From Sphingobium bisphenolivorans (GTDB lineage Bacteria; Pseudomonadota; Alphaproteobacteria; Sphingomonadales; Sphingomonadaceae): 64,000 nt of DNA. Positions 55,234-64,000 of this stretch are shown here, one piece after another (the first letter of the stretch is position 1; each line of letters starts with the position of its first letter). Made by a program: the position numbers and the translations under genes. The DNA lies in the NCBI RefSeq assembly GCF_000412635.1, contig NZ_ASTG01000001.1, positions 1 to 64,000 of the forward strand, read 5' to 3'. The notes under the pieces are model-generated. The model was not told the origin of the DNA and made no database searches. It saw nothing but the letters and a program-made list of their open reading frames with translations.

Positions 55234-56705
55234 GCGGCCTCCAACGCATCGAGGCGGGCGGTCAGGTCTGCGATGAGCGCATCCTTGCGATCGAGCTCGC
55301 GCCGCTGCCACGCCGCTTCCATCGCCTGACATTCGTCGTAGCGGAGGCCCCAGCGGTCGCGTGCTTCGAGCGTTACCCGGGTCTCTCCGGTATCGACGAT
55401 ACCCATGACCGGGCGCTCTTCCGTCACATCCCGGAATACCGGCGCGCCAGTTGCATCGAACAACCCCGTATCGACGCGACCGACGATCACCGTCTCAACG
55501 TCGATCTGCCTCTCCTCCATGATCGGCTCGCGCTGCTCTTCCCATTGATCATAGCAGAGCAGGCCGATCGCCTGCGCATCCAATCCGCGATCAGCGAAGG
55601 CTTCGCGAACATACTGAGCTACCAAACCGACGTGCCAACGGGCATCACCGCCTTTTTCTACAACGGAATCCTTGAACTTGTAGCGGACCCACTCAAGAGC
55701 GCCCCACGCATCCAACCATTCGTTCGGTATTTGCGTGATATCCTGCTTCGCTCGCTGGTCGGAAGTGTTAATGGATCCCGTTCCAGCATAGAGAACGGAC
55801 CAACGGGCGGCCGCTATCCCCAGCGTCCGGTTATTGTCGGAGCCGGGAAAGAAGTTTCCTGCGGTGTCTAGGACGAGGCGGTTGAGGCCTGCTGTCTCGT
55901 CATAAATGTTGAGATTAGAGCCATTGCTCGGGCCGATCATATAGCTCCGCGAGGCGTTGGCGATCTTGACCCACGTATCGGAACTATAAACAACAAGGTT
56001 CCGATCTGGATTATTTGCCCCGATCCCTACCCGTCCGCTGCCATCGATCCTCATCCGCTCGGACCCGTTGACGCTGAAGGTCATCGGGATGTTGAGATAA
56101 TTCCAAATTCCCACCTGAGTGGCATCATACCCAAGTCGCGCTACATCGGCCCCGTTATTATGTTGGATGTGAATGCCGCTGCCCGTTGCACCTGACTTGA
56201 TGGTCAAGAATTTGTAACCGGCCGCATTGATTGGCGAATTTGTCCCGAAGCCAACATTGCCATTGCCGTCGATGCGAATAGCTTCGGAGCCGCCGACAAC
56301 AAAGGCGAGAGAGTTAGCGCCGGGCCTGTACAGTCCTGTGTCCTCATCATTGGCGAAGCGCACGCCGGGCGTCCCAACGGTGCCATCAGCGAACTTACCT
56401 TGCCCCACCCCATCGCGGACAGTGGCGAAGGACAGCACCAGATCCGCCGCCTGTAATGCAAGATCGCGAAGATAACCCTGCACCGGCATAATCCGGTAAG
56501 CCTGCCCCGAAGCCGTCGCCCCGCGATAGCCGGTCGCCAGCGTGATCGACGTTGCCGAATTGACCGATGCAATCTCATACGGCAGCCCATCGGGACCGAT
56601 AAGGGACTGCCCCGCATCGACATTGCCGACCCAGGCGGTGCCGCTGCCGGTCACGGCGGTGCTGTTGTTGGTGACGGCAACCGTCCCCGCATTATACCAA
56701 GGCAA
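55230..56705 (-). CDS. tail fibre protein with C-terminal S74-type chaperone
   Basis: A 491-residue fibre: N-terminal tip-binding segment (AGTVAVTNNSTAVTGSGTAW), repeated beta units (GLYRPGANSLAFVVGGSEAI, IRIDGNGNVGFGT, MRIDGSGRVGIG), then INTSDQRAKQDI, the start of an intramolecular chaperone of peptidase family S74, and a coiled-coil end. The TTG at 56705 is preferred because AAGGAG is 8 bases upstream. It would set host binding. 94 bases separate it from the gene upstream. Confidence 0.85.
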   Translation of the reverse strand: MPWYNAGTVAVTNNSTAVTGSGTAWVGNVDAGQSLIGPDGLPYEIASVNSATSITLATGYRGATASGQAYRIMPVQGYLRDLALQAADLVLSFATVRDGVGQGKFADGTVGTPGVRFANDEDTGLYRPGANSLAFVVGGSEAIRIDGNGNVGFGTNSPINAAGYKFLTIKSGATGSGIHIQHNNGADVARLGYDATQVGIWNYLNIPMTFSVNGSERMRIDGSGRVGIGANNPDRNLVVYSSDTWVKIANASRSYMIGPSNGSNLNIYDETAGLNRLVLDTAGNFFPGSDNNRTLGIAAARWSVLYAGTGSINTSDQRAKQDITQIPNEWLDAWGALEWVRYKFKDSVVEKGGDARWHVGLVAQYVREAFADRGLDAQAIGLLCYDQWEEQREPIMEERQIDVETVIVGRVDTGLFDATGAPVFRDVTEERPVMGIVDTGETRVTLEARDRWGLRYDECQAMEAAWQRRELDRKDALIADLTARLDALEAA

Positions 56706-56799
56706 GTGGCGTCTCCTTATAGTGCGCAAGCGCCCGCGCGGCCGAGCGCGTCAGCGAGGTTGAAAATCGAAGTTGATTGAAGGCGGAGCGGCTAGCCCG

Positions 56800-57543
56800 T
56801 CACCATTCAGGGACGTGGGTCATGTCCGCGATGATGACCGCATAAGAGCGATCGATCGAATCCGAGTTATCGTAGGCCATGTCGGGAAACGCGTAATCGC
56901 TGTCGTCCATGTAAGACATGTCGATGGAGGTCAGCACGTCGCCAGTGAGCTTGAGCCCCAGAATCTCGCGCCGGATCCTGTAAAATCGCAGGTTGGAGCC
57001 GATGCCGTCATACGCCCGATCATCATTGAGCCTGGTTCGACCAGCCCATTTGAAGGAACAGAACGCCCATTTGCGTCCGGCGGGGAGCGTGAGGTTGATT
57101 GGAGTGGTCACATAGTTGGTGCCGGTCAGCACCTGATGAACCCGCAGATAGCGATAGTTCGAATAATAACAGACAGCGCCATCTGACGCCCGGCGAATGA
57201 TCGCTCCCCATTTGTTGATCGGGGTAGGCGGCGGCAGCGGCGTATCGAAAACAGCGAGCTTCGACGAACTTCCTCTAGCCTTGTTCGTGACGAGGAAGCC
57301 GGTGTCACTCCGCCCCGTGTAAGCATCGGCGGCGAAAAACACCAACGGCGTCTCGGGCGAAGTCGGCGAAGTGGCGTCCATGTAACTGTAGCCGTTCTTC
57401 GGATATTCCGTGAACGTCTGGTAGTTACTTTTGTCGGGAGACGTTGTTGTGGCGCTGGCGACCGTCCTGAGCATCAGGTTGCGATAGAACTGGTCGATCT
57501 GAACCGCGCCGGAGGTGCCGACGATGCGGAGGCCGTGCGTCAT
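56800..57543 (-). CDS. prophage tail-region protein
   Basis: A 247-residue beta-rich protein (GLRIVGTSGAVQIDQFYRNL, KWGAIIRRASDGAVCYY) of the kind placed between tip protein J and fibre in lambdoid phages of alphaproteobacteria. The ATG at 57543 overlaps the previous stop by one base (TGATG). Family not recognised. Confidence 0.7.
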   Translation of the reverse strand: MTHGLRIVGTSGAVQIDQFYRNLMLRTVASATTTSPDKSNYQTFTEYPKNGYSYMDATSPTSPETPLVFFAADAYTGRSDTGFLVTNKARGSSSKLAVFDTPLPPPTPINKWGAIIRRASDGAVCYYSNYRYLRVHQVLTGTNYVTTPINLTLPAGRKWAFCSFKWAGRTRLNDDRAYDGIGSNLRFYRIRREILGLKLTGDVLTSIDMSYMDDSDYAFPDMAYDNSDSIDRSYAVIIADMTHVPEW

Positions 57544-57872
57544 CAATACACCCCGTAAAGAAGACGAACGGTGGTGACGTTCGATGCTGGCGAGACATTG
57601 CGATCGACGGACCAGCTCAGTGTCTGGCCCGATACACTGATACCGACGCTGAGCACCGGAATCCGGGGGATGCTCGAATAGACATAGCTGATCGCCCACC
57701 AGGCCGTGCCGGTGAGGAAGATCGCGTCATTGAACGATCCGGTCCACACGCCGCCCGACACGGTGGAGTTCGCGGCGGTGATGTCGAAGAAGCCGGCGAC
57801 CCGCCCATACCGCGCGCCCTCCTCTACGAGGAGAGCGCCCGTTTCATCCCGGAAGCGGGCACCCCAGACCAT
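57543..57872 (-). CDS. small prophage tail-region protein
   Basis: A 109-residue beta-rich protein (MVWGARFRDETGALLVEEGA, LSVGISVSGQTLSWSVD), similar in style to the next protein's N-terminus. It overlaps both neighbours by one base. Function unknown. Confidence 0.7.
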   Translation of the reverse strand: MVWGARFRDETGALLVEEGARYGRVAGFFDITAANSTVSGGVWTGSFNDAIFLTGTAWWAISYVYSSIPRIPVLSVGISVSGQTLSWSVDRNVSPASNVTTVRLLYGVY

Positions 57873-60631
57873 CAGCTGAGCCAGCCCAATTCGACCACCC
57901 GCACGGATCCGCTTTGGATGTATTGCGTGGTGCGGCCGCTGCCATCGATATCGATATAGAAGCCATCCGTCGTGCCCGAGGGCGGCAGCACGCGGAAGCG
58001 GTCCGACCGGATCGTGAAGCTACCAACCGTGCCATTATTGTTGATCTCGTACCCCGTGATCCGCCCGTTCACATCGACGGTAAGCGCCGCGCGCCCGAAT
58101 AGGGTGGTGACGTTCCCCTGGACCGTGCCGATCGCACTGGCCTGGTTGGAGATCGACACTGTGTGTCCGTTCACTGTGGCTGTGACGGAATTGATCTGGT
58201 TCGACAGCGCCGTGTCACCGTCCGCGCGGGCGGAGGCTTCAGTCGTTATGGCGGAGGTGTTGCCGCTGACGGTCGCGGTGAGGCTGACGATCTGGTTGGA
58301 CAGAGCCGTGTCGGCCGTGGCCCGCACCGTCGCCTCATTGCTGATACCAGCTTCCGCCGCACCCATGCGGACGCCGATCGCGTCCACGGAGCGGGCAATC
58401 ACTTCCTCGGCATTGGCGCGGATCGTCCGCTCGGCAGTGAAGGATGCGGCTTGCTGGCTGGTCTTAATCGTGGCGGCGAGCAACGCGCCGGCAGCGGTTT
58501 CATCCTCGGTCGAAAGCACGCCGACCTTGTCCCGCAGCGTCGCCAGCGCGCTGTTCTGGACCTGCAATTCACTGCCGATCAGAGCAACGTCGCCCGCCTG
58601 TTCAGCTACGGCCGCCTCGATCGTGTCGATCGCCGATCCCTGCGCCGCGATGTTGGCGACCGCAGTGTCGATGTCAGCCTGCGCCGCGCCGATCGCCACC
58701 TGGGCGGCCGCCGTGTCGGCTGCCAGCTGCGTCATCTGCGCGTCGATATCGCTCAGCTGACCTTCAATGATCGTGATCTTGCCAAGGCCGGTTACGACAT
58801 TGACGAACACCGTCATGTTGCCGATCGCCGTGCCGACCCGATAGGCAATCCGGACATCGTAGGCCGTTTCGCTTTCCAGCGGCGCGATGACATGGGCGAC
58901 GGGCTCGACAGCGGAAAGGATGGCCGAACTGGTCCACGCCTCATCCGCTGACTTGCGATAGTCGATGACGATCGCGTCGGCCGACGGCATCTCGCTTGCG
59001 CCCTCGACCAGCAACGCCGGGAACCCTTCGCCCGAAATCACCCCCGCCACGCTCCAGTTCGCCTCCAGCGGCGCAGCGGGCTTCAGGTCGGGCGCTTCCA
59101 TGCGGAACGGCGCTGGCGGCGTCGTGCTCTGGCCCAGCGCATAGGCATGTTTGGAATAGGTTTCCGTCTCGCCAGCGAACGACACCTTGCCGGTCGCAGG
59201 ATCCGGTGCGCGCCGGGTGATGAGCACCGGCTGATTGACCAGCCCCTCTTCCGGCACGTTGAGATAGACGACGTCGCCCGTCTTCAACCCGATCCATTCC
59301 GGCCCAGTCGTCCAGGTAAACGGCCCCGCCTCACGGCTGTTGACGACCGCATAGGCGGCCAGCTGCCCGGGCTGGCTGGCCGTCTCGCCGCTGAACACCT
59401 GGACCAGGGGGAAATCGACTTCCTTCGTCCGCTGTCCGCCATCGGCCGTGACATAGTCGGCCACCGTGATGGCGGTACCGGAGATGACCGCCCAGTCGCT
59501 GTCCTCATCGACATAGCGTGGAATGACGCTGTTGAAGCGATCGCGGCGGCTCTTCGTCGCTGCGATCGACAGGCCATCCAGCAGATGACGGCTCTCGATC
59601 GTCGCGACGGCCGTGCGCGGCGTCGAGGTAAGGCAGCCGATCATCGCGCCGGTCTGGGTCGGTACCGCCCCGCCAGCCTGCAGGATCCGCTTCAGCGTGT
59701 CCCACTTGCTGTCGGTCGTCCATTCGACGCCGCCGACCTTCCACCCGTTCGCATCGCAGACATTGGCGCACTCGACGAAATCGGCGACGCGAATGGTCGA
59801 AACAGGCGCGCCGATACCGCACACCCGCTTGCCATTTTGCCAACGGCCGAGCGCCCAGGTGAGCGCATGCAGGCCGGGATTATCCGACCATTCATAGGTC
59901 GCTTCGTTCAGAGCACGGTGCGAACCGGAGCCGCCCGGATAGGTGCTGTCCTTGCGCGGGTCATAGACCTTCACCCATTTGCCGATCCAGGCGGGCTCCG
60001 GTGCGCCCGCGCCATAGAGGTCGCCGTCCGTATCGAACCGAAGCGCCCACTGCGCATGCGCGATGCCGCTCAGCTTGTGGTTCGCCGTCCAATCCGGATA
60101 GGGCTTGCCGCCGAACTGCATGGCCAGCGCGGATCCGCTGGACGGACCCAGCGAGAGGTTCTGCGCCATATACCGATAGAAGCGGCCATTCGCATCGCCG
60201 TTCGAGGCGAACGTCACTACCTCATTGTCGGCGGTGAACTGCTCGATGCTGTGGATGGGCCCGGCGATGCTGAGCATCGCGACAAAGGCGAGAATATCGT
60301 GCTTCGACTGTTGCTTGAACCCGTCATAGGTGCGGGCATAGACGCGCAGCCCCGACATGCGGGCGCGGCCGATCGCGTAGGGCAAGCCGCTCTGCGGATT
60401 CGTGGTGAAAGTGGTGGCCGATCCTTCCACGCCCATTTTGGGGGCCATGAACGCGGCCGCCATCGACAGCACCCCGGTGGCGAGGCTCGCATAGGTGCCG
60501 ATCGACATGGCGGTCGCGGCGGTCGCGGACCCGGCCGCCGCTGCAGCAGCACCGCCGGCGGCGATGCCGACGCCCGTTGCGACCAGGGCGACGGCCGCGA
60601 CGACCATGCCTGCAGTCCGCAGCACCTTCAT
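57872..60631 (-). CDS. tail tip / host specificity protein J-like
   Basis: A 919-residue protein: an N-terminal Gly/Ala-rich hydrophobic segment (about 8-65), a lambda J-type central body (SGLPYAIGRARMSGLRVYAR, RILQAGGAVPTQTGAMIGC), fibronectin-like repeats, then a long coiled-coil tail (TQLAADTAAAQVAIGAAQAD) with repeated ALSNQI units and a C-terminal receptor-facing domain (DGFYIDIDGSGRTTQYIQSG). It forms the tail tip and contacts the host. Confidence 0.85.
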   Translation of the reverse strand: MKVLRTAGMVVAAVALVATGVGIAAGGAAAAAAGSATAATAMSIGTYASLATGVLSMAAAFMAPKMGVEGSATTFTTNPQSGLPYAIGRARMSGLRVYARTYDGFKQQSKHDILAFVAMLSIAGPIHSIEQFTADNEVVTFASNGDANGRFYRYMAQNLSLGPSSGSALAMQFGGKPYPDWTANHKLSGIAHAQWALRFDTDGDLYGAGAPEPAWIGKWVKVYDPRKDSTYPGGSGSHRALNEATYEWSDNPGLHALTWALGRWQNGKRVCGIGAPVSTIRVADFVECANVCDANGWKVGGVEWTTDSKWDTLKRILQAGGAVPTQTGAMIGCLTSTPRTAVATIESRHLLDGLSIAATKSRRDRFNSVIPRYVDEDSDWAVISGTAITVADYVTADGGQRTKEVDFPLVQVFSGETASQPGQLAAYAVVNSREAGPFTWTTGPEWIGLKTGDVVYLNVPEEGLVNQPVLITRRAPDPATGKVSFAGETETYSKHAYALGQSTTPPAPFRMEAPDLKPAAPLEANWSVAGVISGEGFPALLVEGASEMPSADAIVIDYRKSADEAWTSSAILSAVEPVAHVIAPLESETAYDVRIAYRVGTAIGNMTVFVNVVTGLGKITIIEGQLSDIDAQMTQLAADTAAAQVAIGAAQADIDTAVANIAAQGSAIDTIEAAVAEQAGDVALIGSELQVQNSALATLRDKVGVLSTEDETAAGALLAATIKTSQQAASFTAERTIRANAEEVIARSVDAIGVRMGAAEAGISNEATVRATADTALSNQIVSLTATVSGNTSAITTEASARADGDTALSNQINSVTATVNGHTVSISNQASAIGTVQGNVTTLFGRAALTVDVNGRITGYEINNNGTVGSFTIRSDRFRVLPPSGTTDGFYIDIDGSGRTTQYIQSGSVRVVELGWLS

Positions 60632-61050
60632 TACAGCACACTCCAGGCGCGGAGGATTCGGTCCGGGGCGAACGTCACCAGCCCGGGATGATCCTCATGA
60701 AAACAGAACAGATTGCCGTTGCCGGCGTAGATGCCGATCGCACCCAGCGGCGCTTCGGCCTCCAGTTCGGCGATATCGCCCAGCAGCATGCGAGCATGGG
60801 GAATGGACGTGAGGCCGATCCCATCCGCCATTTCGGCCAGCGTCGCATAGCCGAGCCGACGCAGCGCGCGGGTTGCGCCGAGCGGCGAACTGTAGCTGCC
60901 TGCCTTGCTGATCAGGATCTTGTGCCCCAGCTTCTTCAGGTGGAACGCGGCGACCTTCGCGCAATCGACCTTGCCCCACTCGAAGGGGCGATCGCGATAG
61001 CGCGCCATGGTCGCCTCGATCGCGGCGTGCCGACGTTCAAGCGGCGTCAT
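60631..61050 (-). CDS. NlpC/P60-like tail assembly protein
   Basis: A 139-residue protein with FEWGKVDCAKVAAFHLKKLG, carrying the catalytic-type Cys, and later GAIGIYAGNGNLFCFHEDHPG. Equivalent to lambda gpK-type proteins next to J. ATG at 61050 overlaps the gene upstream (ATGA); an earlier in-frame start lies in that gene. Confidence 0.78.
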   Translation of the reverse strand: MTPLERRHAAIEATMARYRDRPFEWGKVDCAKVAAFHLKKLGHKILISKAGSYSSPLGATRALRRLGYATLAEMADGIGLTSIPHARMLLGDIAELEAEAPLGAIGIYAGNGNLFCFHEDHPGLVTFAPDRILRAWSVL

Positions 61051-61688
61051 ATGGCGACCCTCGCGGCGGCGGCGCGCTGCAGCACCCCGGCCAGGCCACT
61101 CTTCTGCCCGCTGCCCTGTGGCGGCTTCGCGCCCCAATAGAGGTTCACGTCAGTCCCCGTCATATGTTCAAGGCCGAGTTCGCCGGGCCAGATGGACTGG
61201 TGCCACCCGTTGGAAGCGCGCTGCCCTTCCTCGACCTCGAACAGCCGCTCGAACACGCTGACCACCGTGAAGCTCACGCTACGCTCGCCCTGGGCATCGA
61301 TATCGACGGTCGGCACATCGATCTCGCCCAGGAACACCACCTCCGGCGTGCCGATGACCGCGCCCGTGGTCATGTTCACCGCGCCGACGAGCAGCTGCAC
61401 GGAACAGCCCTGCATGTCGGGACTGGCGAGGGTGGCTGCCGCGCTTACATTCGGCGGAAACAGCTTGATGGTGATTTCCGGGGCCTGGTCGCCGATCTCT
61501 TCGCTGAGCTCGGATAGTTCGGCAATCGTCCCGAACACATCGTCGCAGCCGACATAGGTTTCGCCGCCGATCTGCAGGGTGCCCGATCCATCGAGCAGCC
61601 GGATGGTGTAAGCGGGCAGCGCTATCCTGAGCGCGCCGAAAAGAAGCACGCTGGGCTGCGCCAGCGCACTCTTGAGAGTAGGATCCAC
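61047..61688 (-). CDS. minor tail protein
   Basis: A 213-residue beta-rich protein (SVLLFGALRIALPAYTIRLL, VVFLGEIDVPTVDIDAQGER). It is placed like lambda gpL or DUF2163-type proteins before the NlpC-like gene. The GTG at 61688 follows GGGGG; the open frame extends upstream but without support. Confidence 0.7.
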   Translation of the reverse strand: MDPTLKSALAQPSVLLFGALRIALPAYTIRLLDGSGTLQIGGETYVGCDDVFGTIAELSELSEEIGDQAPEITIKLFPPNVSAAATLASPDMQGCSVQLLVGAVNMTTGAVIGTPEVVFLGEIDVPTVDIDAQGERSVSFTVVSVFERLFEVEEGQRASNGWHQSIWPGELGLEHMTGTDVNLYWGAKPPQGSGQKSGLAGVLQRAAAARVAI

Positions 61689-61759
61689 GGGAGCCCCCGA
61701 AACAGAAAGGGCCGCCGATCGGCAGCCCAGCAGGATGGAACTGGCGCGCGCCTTGAGCG

Positions 61760-62356
61760 CTACGCGGCTTCGACGATGGTGAAGTCGGGAATCTGAATCA
61801 TGGGCGTCTGCAGAACGTCCCACCCGAAGGCGCTATCGATCCAGCCTTCGATCATTGGCGTGGCGATCTCCACGACGTCTCCGGTGGAGAGCGCCGTCCG
61901 CAGGAGCGGAAAGATCGACGCGCTGATCGCGCCGCCAACGCCGACCGTCACGGTTTCCCTGATCGCATAGACGTATCGACGGCCACCATGGATGATCGAC
62001 ACGAACTGGCCCGCGCGCAGCTGGTAGCCCGGCGTCATGCCCGACAGGGGAAGGACAGAACCGCTTGCCACATTCGCCGAGACGACGGGCGTGCCGGGCG
62101 ATCCGGTGTCGATGTCCTGCACGATTGGCATGACGGCACCGGCTTCCACGGCCTGCGCGAGCGTGTTCGCCCACACACGGCCATCCGGATCAGCCATCAG
62201 CGGCGGCATGGACACCAGCATGGACCAGCGAGTGCCGAGCCGATTGATGCGCTGCGTCGGCCCGCCGAGGAACGGCGTGAGGATGGTGCCGAACGACATG
62301 AGGTTCATCTTCGCCGCGCGCGGGCCCGGTGATGTCGGCAACAATATGGACGCCAT
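61760..62356 (-). CDS. prophage minor tail protein, unrecognised
   Basis: A 198-residue protein (FGTILTPFLGGPTQRINRLG, RAGQFVSIIHGGRRYVYAIR) with the beta-rich composition of small tail-tip proteins, comparable in position to lambda gpM. Starts one base into the tape-measure stop (TGATG). Confidence 0.7.
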   Translation of the reverse strand: MASILLPTSPGPRAAKMNLMSFGTILTPFLGGPTQRINRLGTRWSMLVSMPPLMADPDGRVWANTLAQAVEAGAVMPIVQDIDTGSPGTPVVSANVASGSVLPLSGMTPGYQLRAGQFVSIIHGGRRYVYAIRETVTVGVGGAISASIFPLLRTALSTGDVVEIATPMIEGWIDSAFGWDVLQTPMIQIPDFTIVEAA

Positions 62357-64000
62357 CAGCCCCTCCCTGGGATGCGGCGGCGGCCCGCTCGCACCGCATC
62401 GCTCCTGCTCTGGCCGACCGATGCGGCGACCACAGCTGGTGCGGATTTTTCAACGATGGAAACTGCGGCGTTGCCCGAAATCTGGTGGACGGCCGCCTGC
62501 CACATTTCCGTGCTCGCCACTTCGATCCGAACAGCCCCGCCGCCCGATGCCGCCTGCAGTGTGCCAGCGGAGATCCGCGGCGCCCTGAAGCTGCCGTTGC
62601 GGATCGCCTCCAGCTGGCCGCGACCGATCCGCTTGACCGCTTCGGCGTCGAAGACGAACTCCTGCCCGTGTACCAGGCCAGCGACCTGGTTGACGGGCAT
62701 GTTGCCAGTATAGCCGCCAGAGGCGAATCCCGGAGGCAGGCTGGGCAGGGAATATTGCGGGACAGAAGTTGGCATGCTGGCGGCTGCACCGCCCCCGCCG
62801 AACAGCCCGCCCAATGCCCTGGTCAGGTTGGCGACGATCGTCTGCTGGATAGCGATCTTGATCAGGTCGCCGACGATGCTGCGGGCGACATTGGAGAACA
62901 CCTCGCCGAGATCGCCCGCGTTCATGATTGCATCGACGAGGCCGTTGTTCAGATCGTCGAGCGCACTCACCCCGATATTCTCAAAGGCATCGTCGAGGTT
63001 GGCACCCGTCTGGGCGATGCTCCGCTGATACTGCTCCAATGGGCTCGCATAGCGAAGGTTGAGCGACGCCTGCTCGGCGGCCTGCTTCGCATCAAGCTGC
63101 ACCAGCGCGGCCTGGGCGATCTTCTTTTGCGCGGCCGTTGCGGTCTGGCTCGCCAGCACCGCCTCCTGCTCGGCGCGCTCCTGGCTTTGCTTCAGCATCA
63201 GGATCCGCCGCTGTATGGCGAGCTCCTCCTTGCGGCCCATGGCGAGATCCAGCTGCGATTCCAGCACATCCTGCATCGCCCTGTTGGCGGCGGTCTCCAG
63301 CTCGAACCGTTCCCGGGCGCGATCGTCAGCCGCCTTGCGTTCGGCATTGATCTTTTCCTGCGCAATCACGGCAGCCTGCGCGGCAACCAGTTCGCTGCGC
63401 TGGGCGGAGGAGAGGTTTTCGTCCAGATCGAGCCGGCGCTTATAGCTTTCCAGCTGCGCATCAAGTGCCGCCAGTTCCGCCTTCAGCCGATCGTCGATTT
63501 CGCCGCTATAGTCGGCCTGGGCGCGCAGACCCGCGACCGCGAAATTATCCTTGTCGTCCTCATAACGCGCATCTGATCGCGCGGCGCGACGGGCCGCCGC
63601 ACGCTCAGACCGATCGCTTTTGTTGCGCGTTTCCAACACCTTCAGCGAAGCGTCACGCTCTTGTGTCGCACGATTGAGGGCCGCGTCATATGCCCCACGA
63701 TTGCCCGTGCGATTGAAGGTGCGCCTGGCGGCATCGGCGGCATCTTCATACCGCTGCTCGACCGCCGCGCGGGGATCATTGCGCGCCGTAACATCGCGTT
63801 GGGTCAACTGGCCGTAGCCTGTGACCATTGCCTTGCTGCTGTTTAGGATCGCGCCGTTGAGCTTGTCGATCCGATCCCTGATACCCTCATACTGCGCACG
63901 AAGAGCGGCATCCTCCTTGCTCAGGACGGTGGTCGCCATCTCATCGCCACTACGCAGAGCGCCGCGCAACTTCTGGTCGGCCTCCAGTTTGGACCTCGCG
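62356..64000 (-). CDS. tail tape-measure protein, partial (N-terminus beyond window)
   Basis: At least 547 residues, open to the window edge, so the start lies outside. Long charged helices (EERAEQEAVLASQTATAAQ-like, DRLKAELAALDAQLESYKRR), then IMNAGDLGEVFSNVARSIVG, a hydrophobic patch, and the tape-measure C-terminal signature FASGGYTGNMPVNQVAGLVH followed by GQEFVFDAEAV. It fixes tail length and is injected through the tail. Confidence 0.88.
   Translation of the reverse strand, partial: ARSKLEADQKLRGALRSGDEMATTVLSKEDAALRAQYEGIRDRIDKLNGAILNSSKAMVTGYGQLTQRDVTARNDPRAAVEQRYEDAADAARRTFNRTGNRGAYDAALNRATQERDASLKVLETRNKSDRSERAAARRAARSDARYEDDKDNFAVAGLRAQADYSGEIDDRLKAELAALDAQLESYKRRLDLDENLSSAQRSELVAAQAAVIAQEKINAERKAADDRARERFELETAANRAMQDVLESQLDLAMGRKEELAIQRRILMLKQSQERAEQEAVLASQTATAAQKKIAQAALVQLDAKQAAEQASLNLRYASPLEQYQRSIAQTGANLDDAFENIGVSALDDLNNGLVDAIMNAGDLGEVFSNVARSIVGDLIKIAIQQTIVANLTRALGGLFGGGGAAASMPTSVPQYSLPSLPPGFASGGYTGNMPVNQVAGLVHGQEFVFDAEAVKRIGRGQLEAIRNGSFRAPRISAGTLQAASGGGAVRIEVASTEMWQAAVHQISGNAAVSIVEKSAPAVVAASVGQSRSDAVRAGRRRIPGRG

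Larger units (their letters stand above)
51034..64000. mobile_element. lambda-like prophage, left part
   Basis: A run of phage genes, mostly leftward, in lambda-like order: tape measure, tail assembly, tip protein J, fibre, lysis genes, then accessory genes. Tail genes overlap by 1-4 bases. The left border is placed where the glycosyltransferase gene is truncated; head, integrase and regulatory genes must lie beyond the right edge. The exact att site was not found. Confidence 0.85.

Overview
The window reads as chromosome of an alphaproteobacterium of the Sphingomonadaceae (Sphingobium/Sphingomonas-like). The basis is a high-GC coding bias, a circularly permuted two-piece tmRNA, GAAC-N7-GAAC SOS boxes, EcfG-type promoters, a UrcA-family protein, a very large TonB-dependent receptor and a trpGDC-moaC-moeA operon. 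Genus assignment is inference.

Region 1 (1-20000) is dominated by phosphate. A complete type II secretion operon, gspC-D-E-F-G-H-I-J-K-L-M-N-O, runs leftward with mostly overlapping genes. A three-unit Pho box lies just upstream of gspC. Next comes a CYTH-CHAD protein (triphosphate/polyphosphate type), then a TonB-dependent receptor and an ElpS-like lipoprotein, also leftward, behind a second Pho box of five 11-bp units. Together they look like a phosphate-starvation module: PhoB would switch on both the secretion machine and a probable secreted lipoprotein with its receptor. A small TPR protein and ssrA (tag ANDNEALALAA, minus strand) close the region.

Region 2 (20000-44000) is ordinary core genome: an NRDE protein, trpG-trpD-trpC-moaC-moeA, trmB, a hybrid histidine kinase, a stress SDR and several small stress genes with EcfG-type promoters, rlpA, uvrA behind an SOS box, a cold-shock protein, etfB-etfA and sucC. 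A visibly AT-richer two-gene insert between uvrA and a hypothetical gene encodes an AAA/ABC-type ATPase plus an HNH nuclease, which resembles a Septu (PtuA-PtuB) anti-phage system. Palindromic REP-like elements are scattered here. One sits inside the uvrA reading frame, and another (in region 1) sits inside the gspG leader, both without breaking translation.

Region 3 (43700-51000) is an insertion hot spot: a frameshifted iron-permease-like gene cut by an IS66 element, an 80-bp scrap of an IS3-family orfA, and a second IS66 carrying a pRiA4b ORF-3-like passenger. Both IS66 tnpC genes are broken. A glycosyltransferase/NfrB-like gene is truncated at about 51033.

Region 4 (51034-64000) is part of a lambda-like siphoprophage: SOS-boxed DNA adenine methylase, nested Rz/Rz1 spanins, holin-like protein, endolysin, tail fibre with an S74-type chaperone end, tail-tip protein J, an NlpC/P60-like assembly protein, and a tape-measure protein that runs off the right edge.
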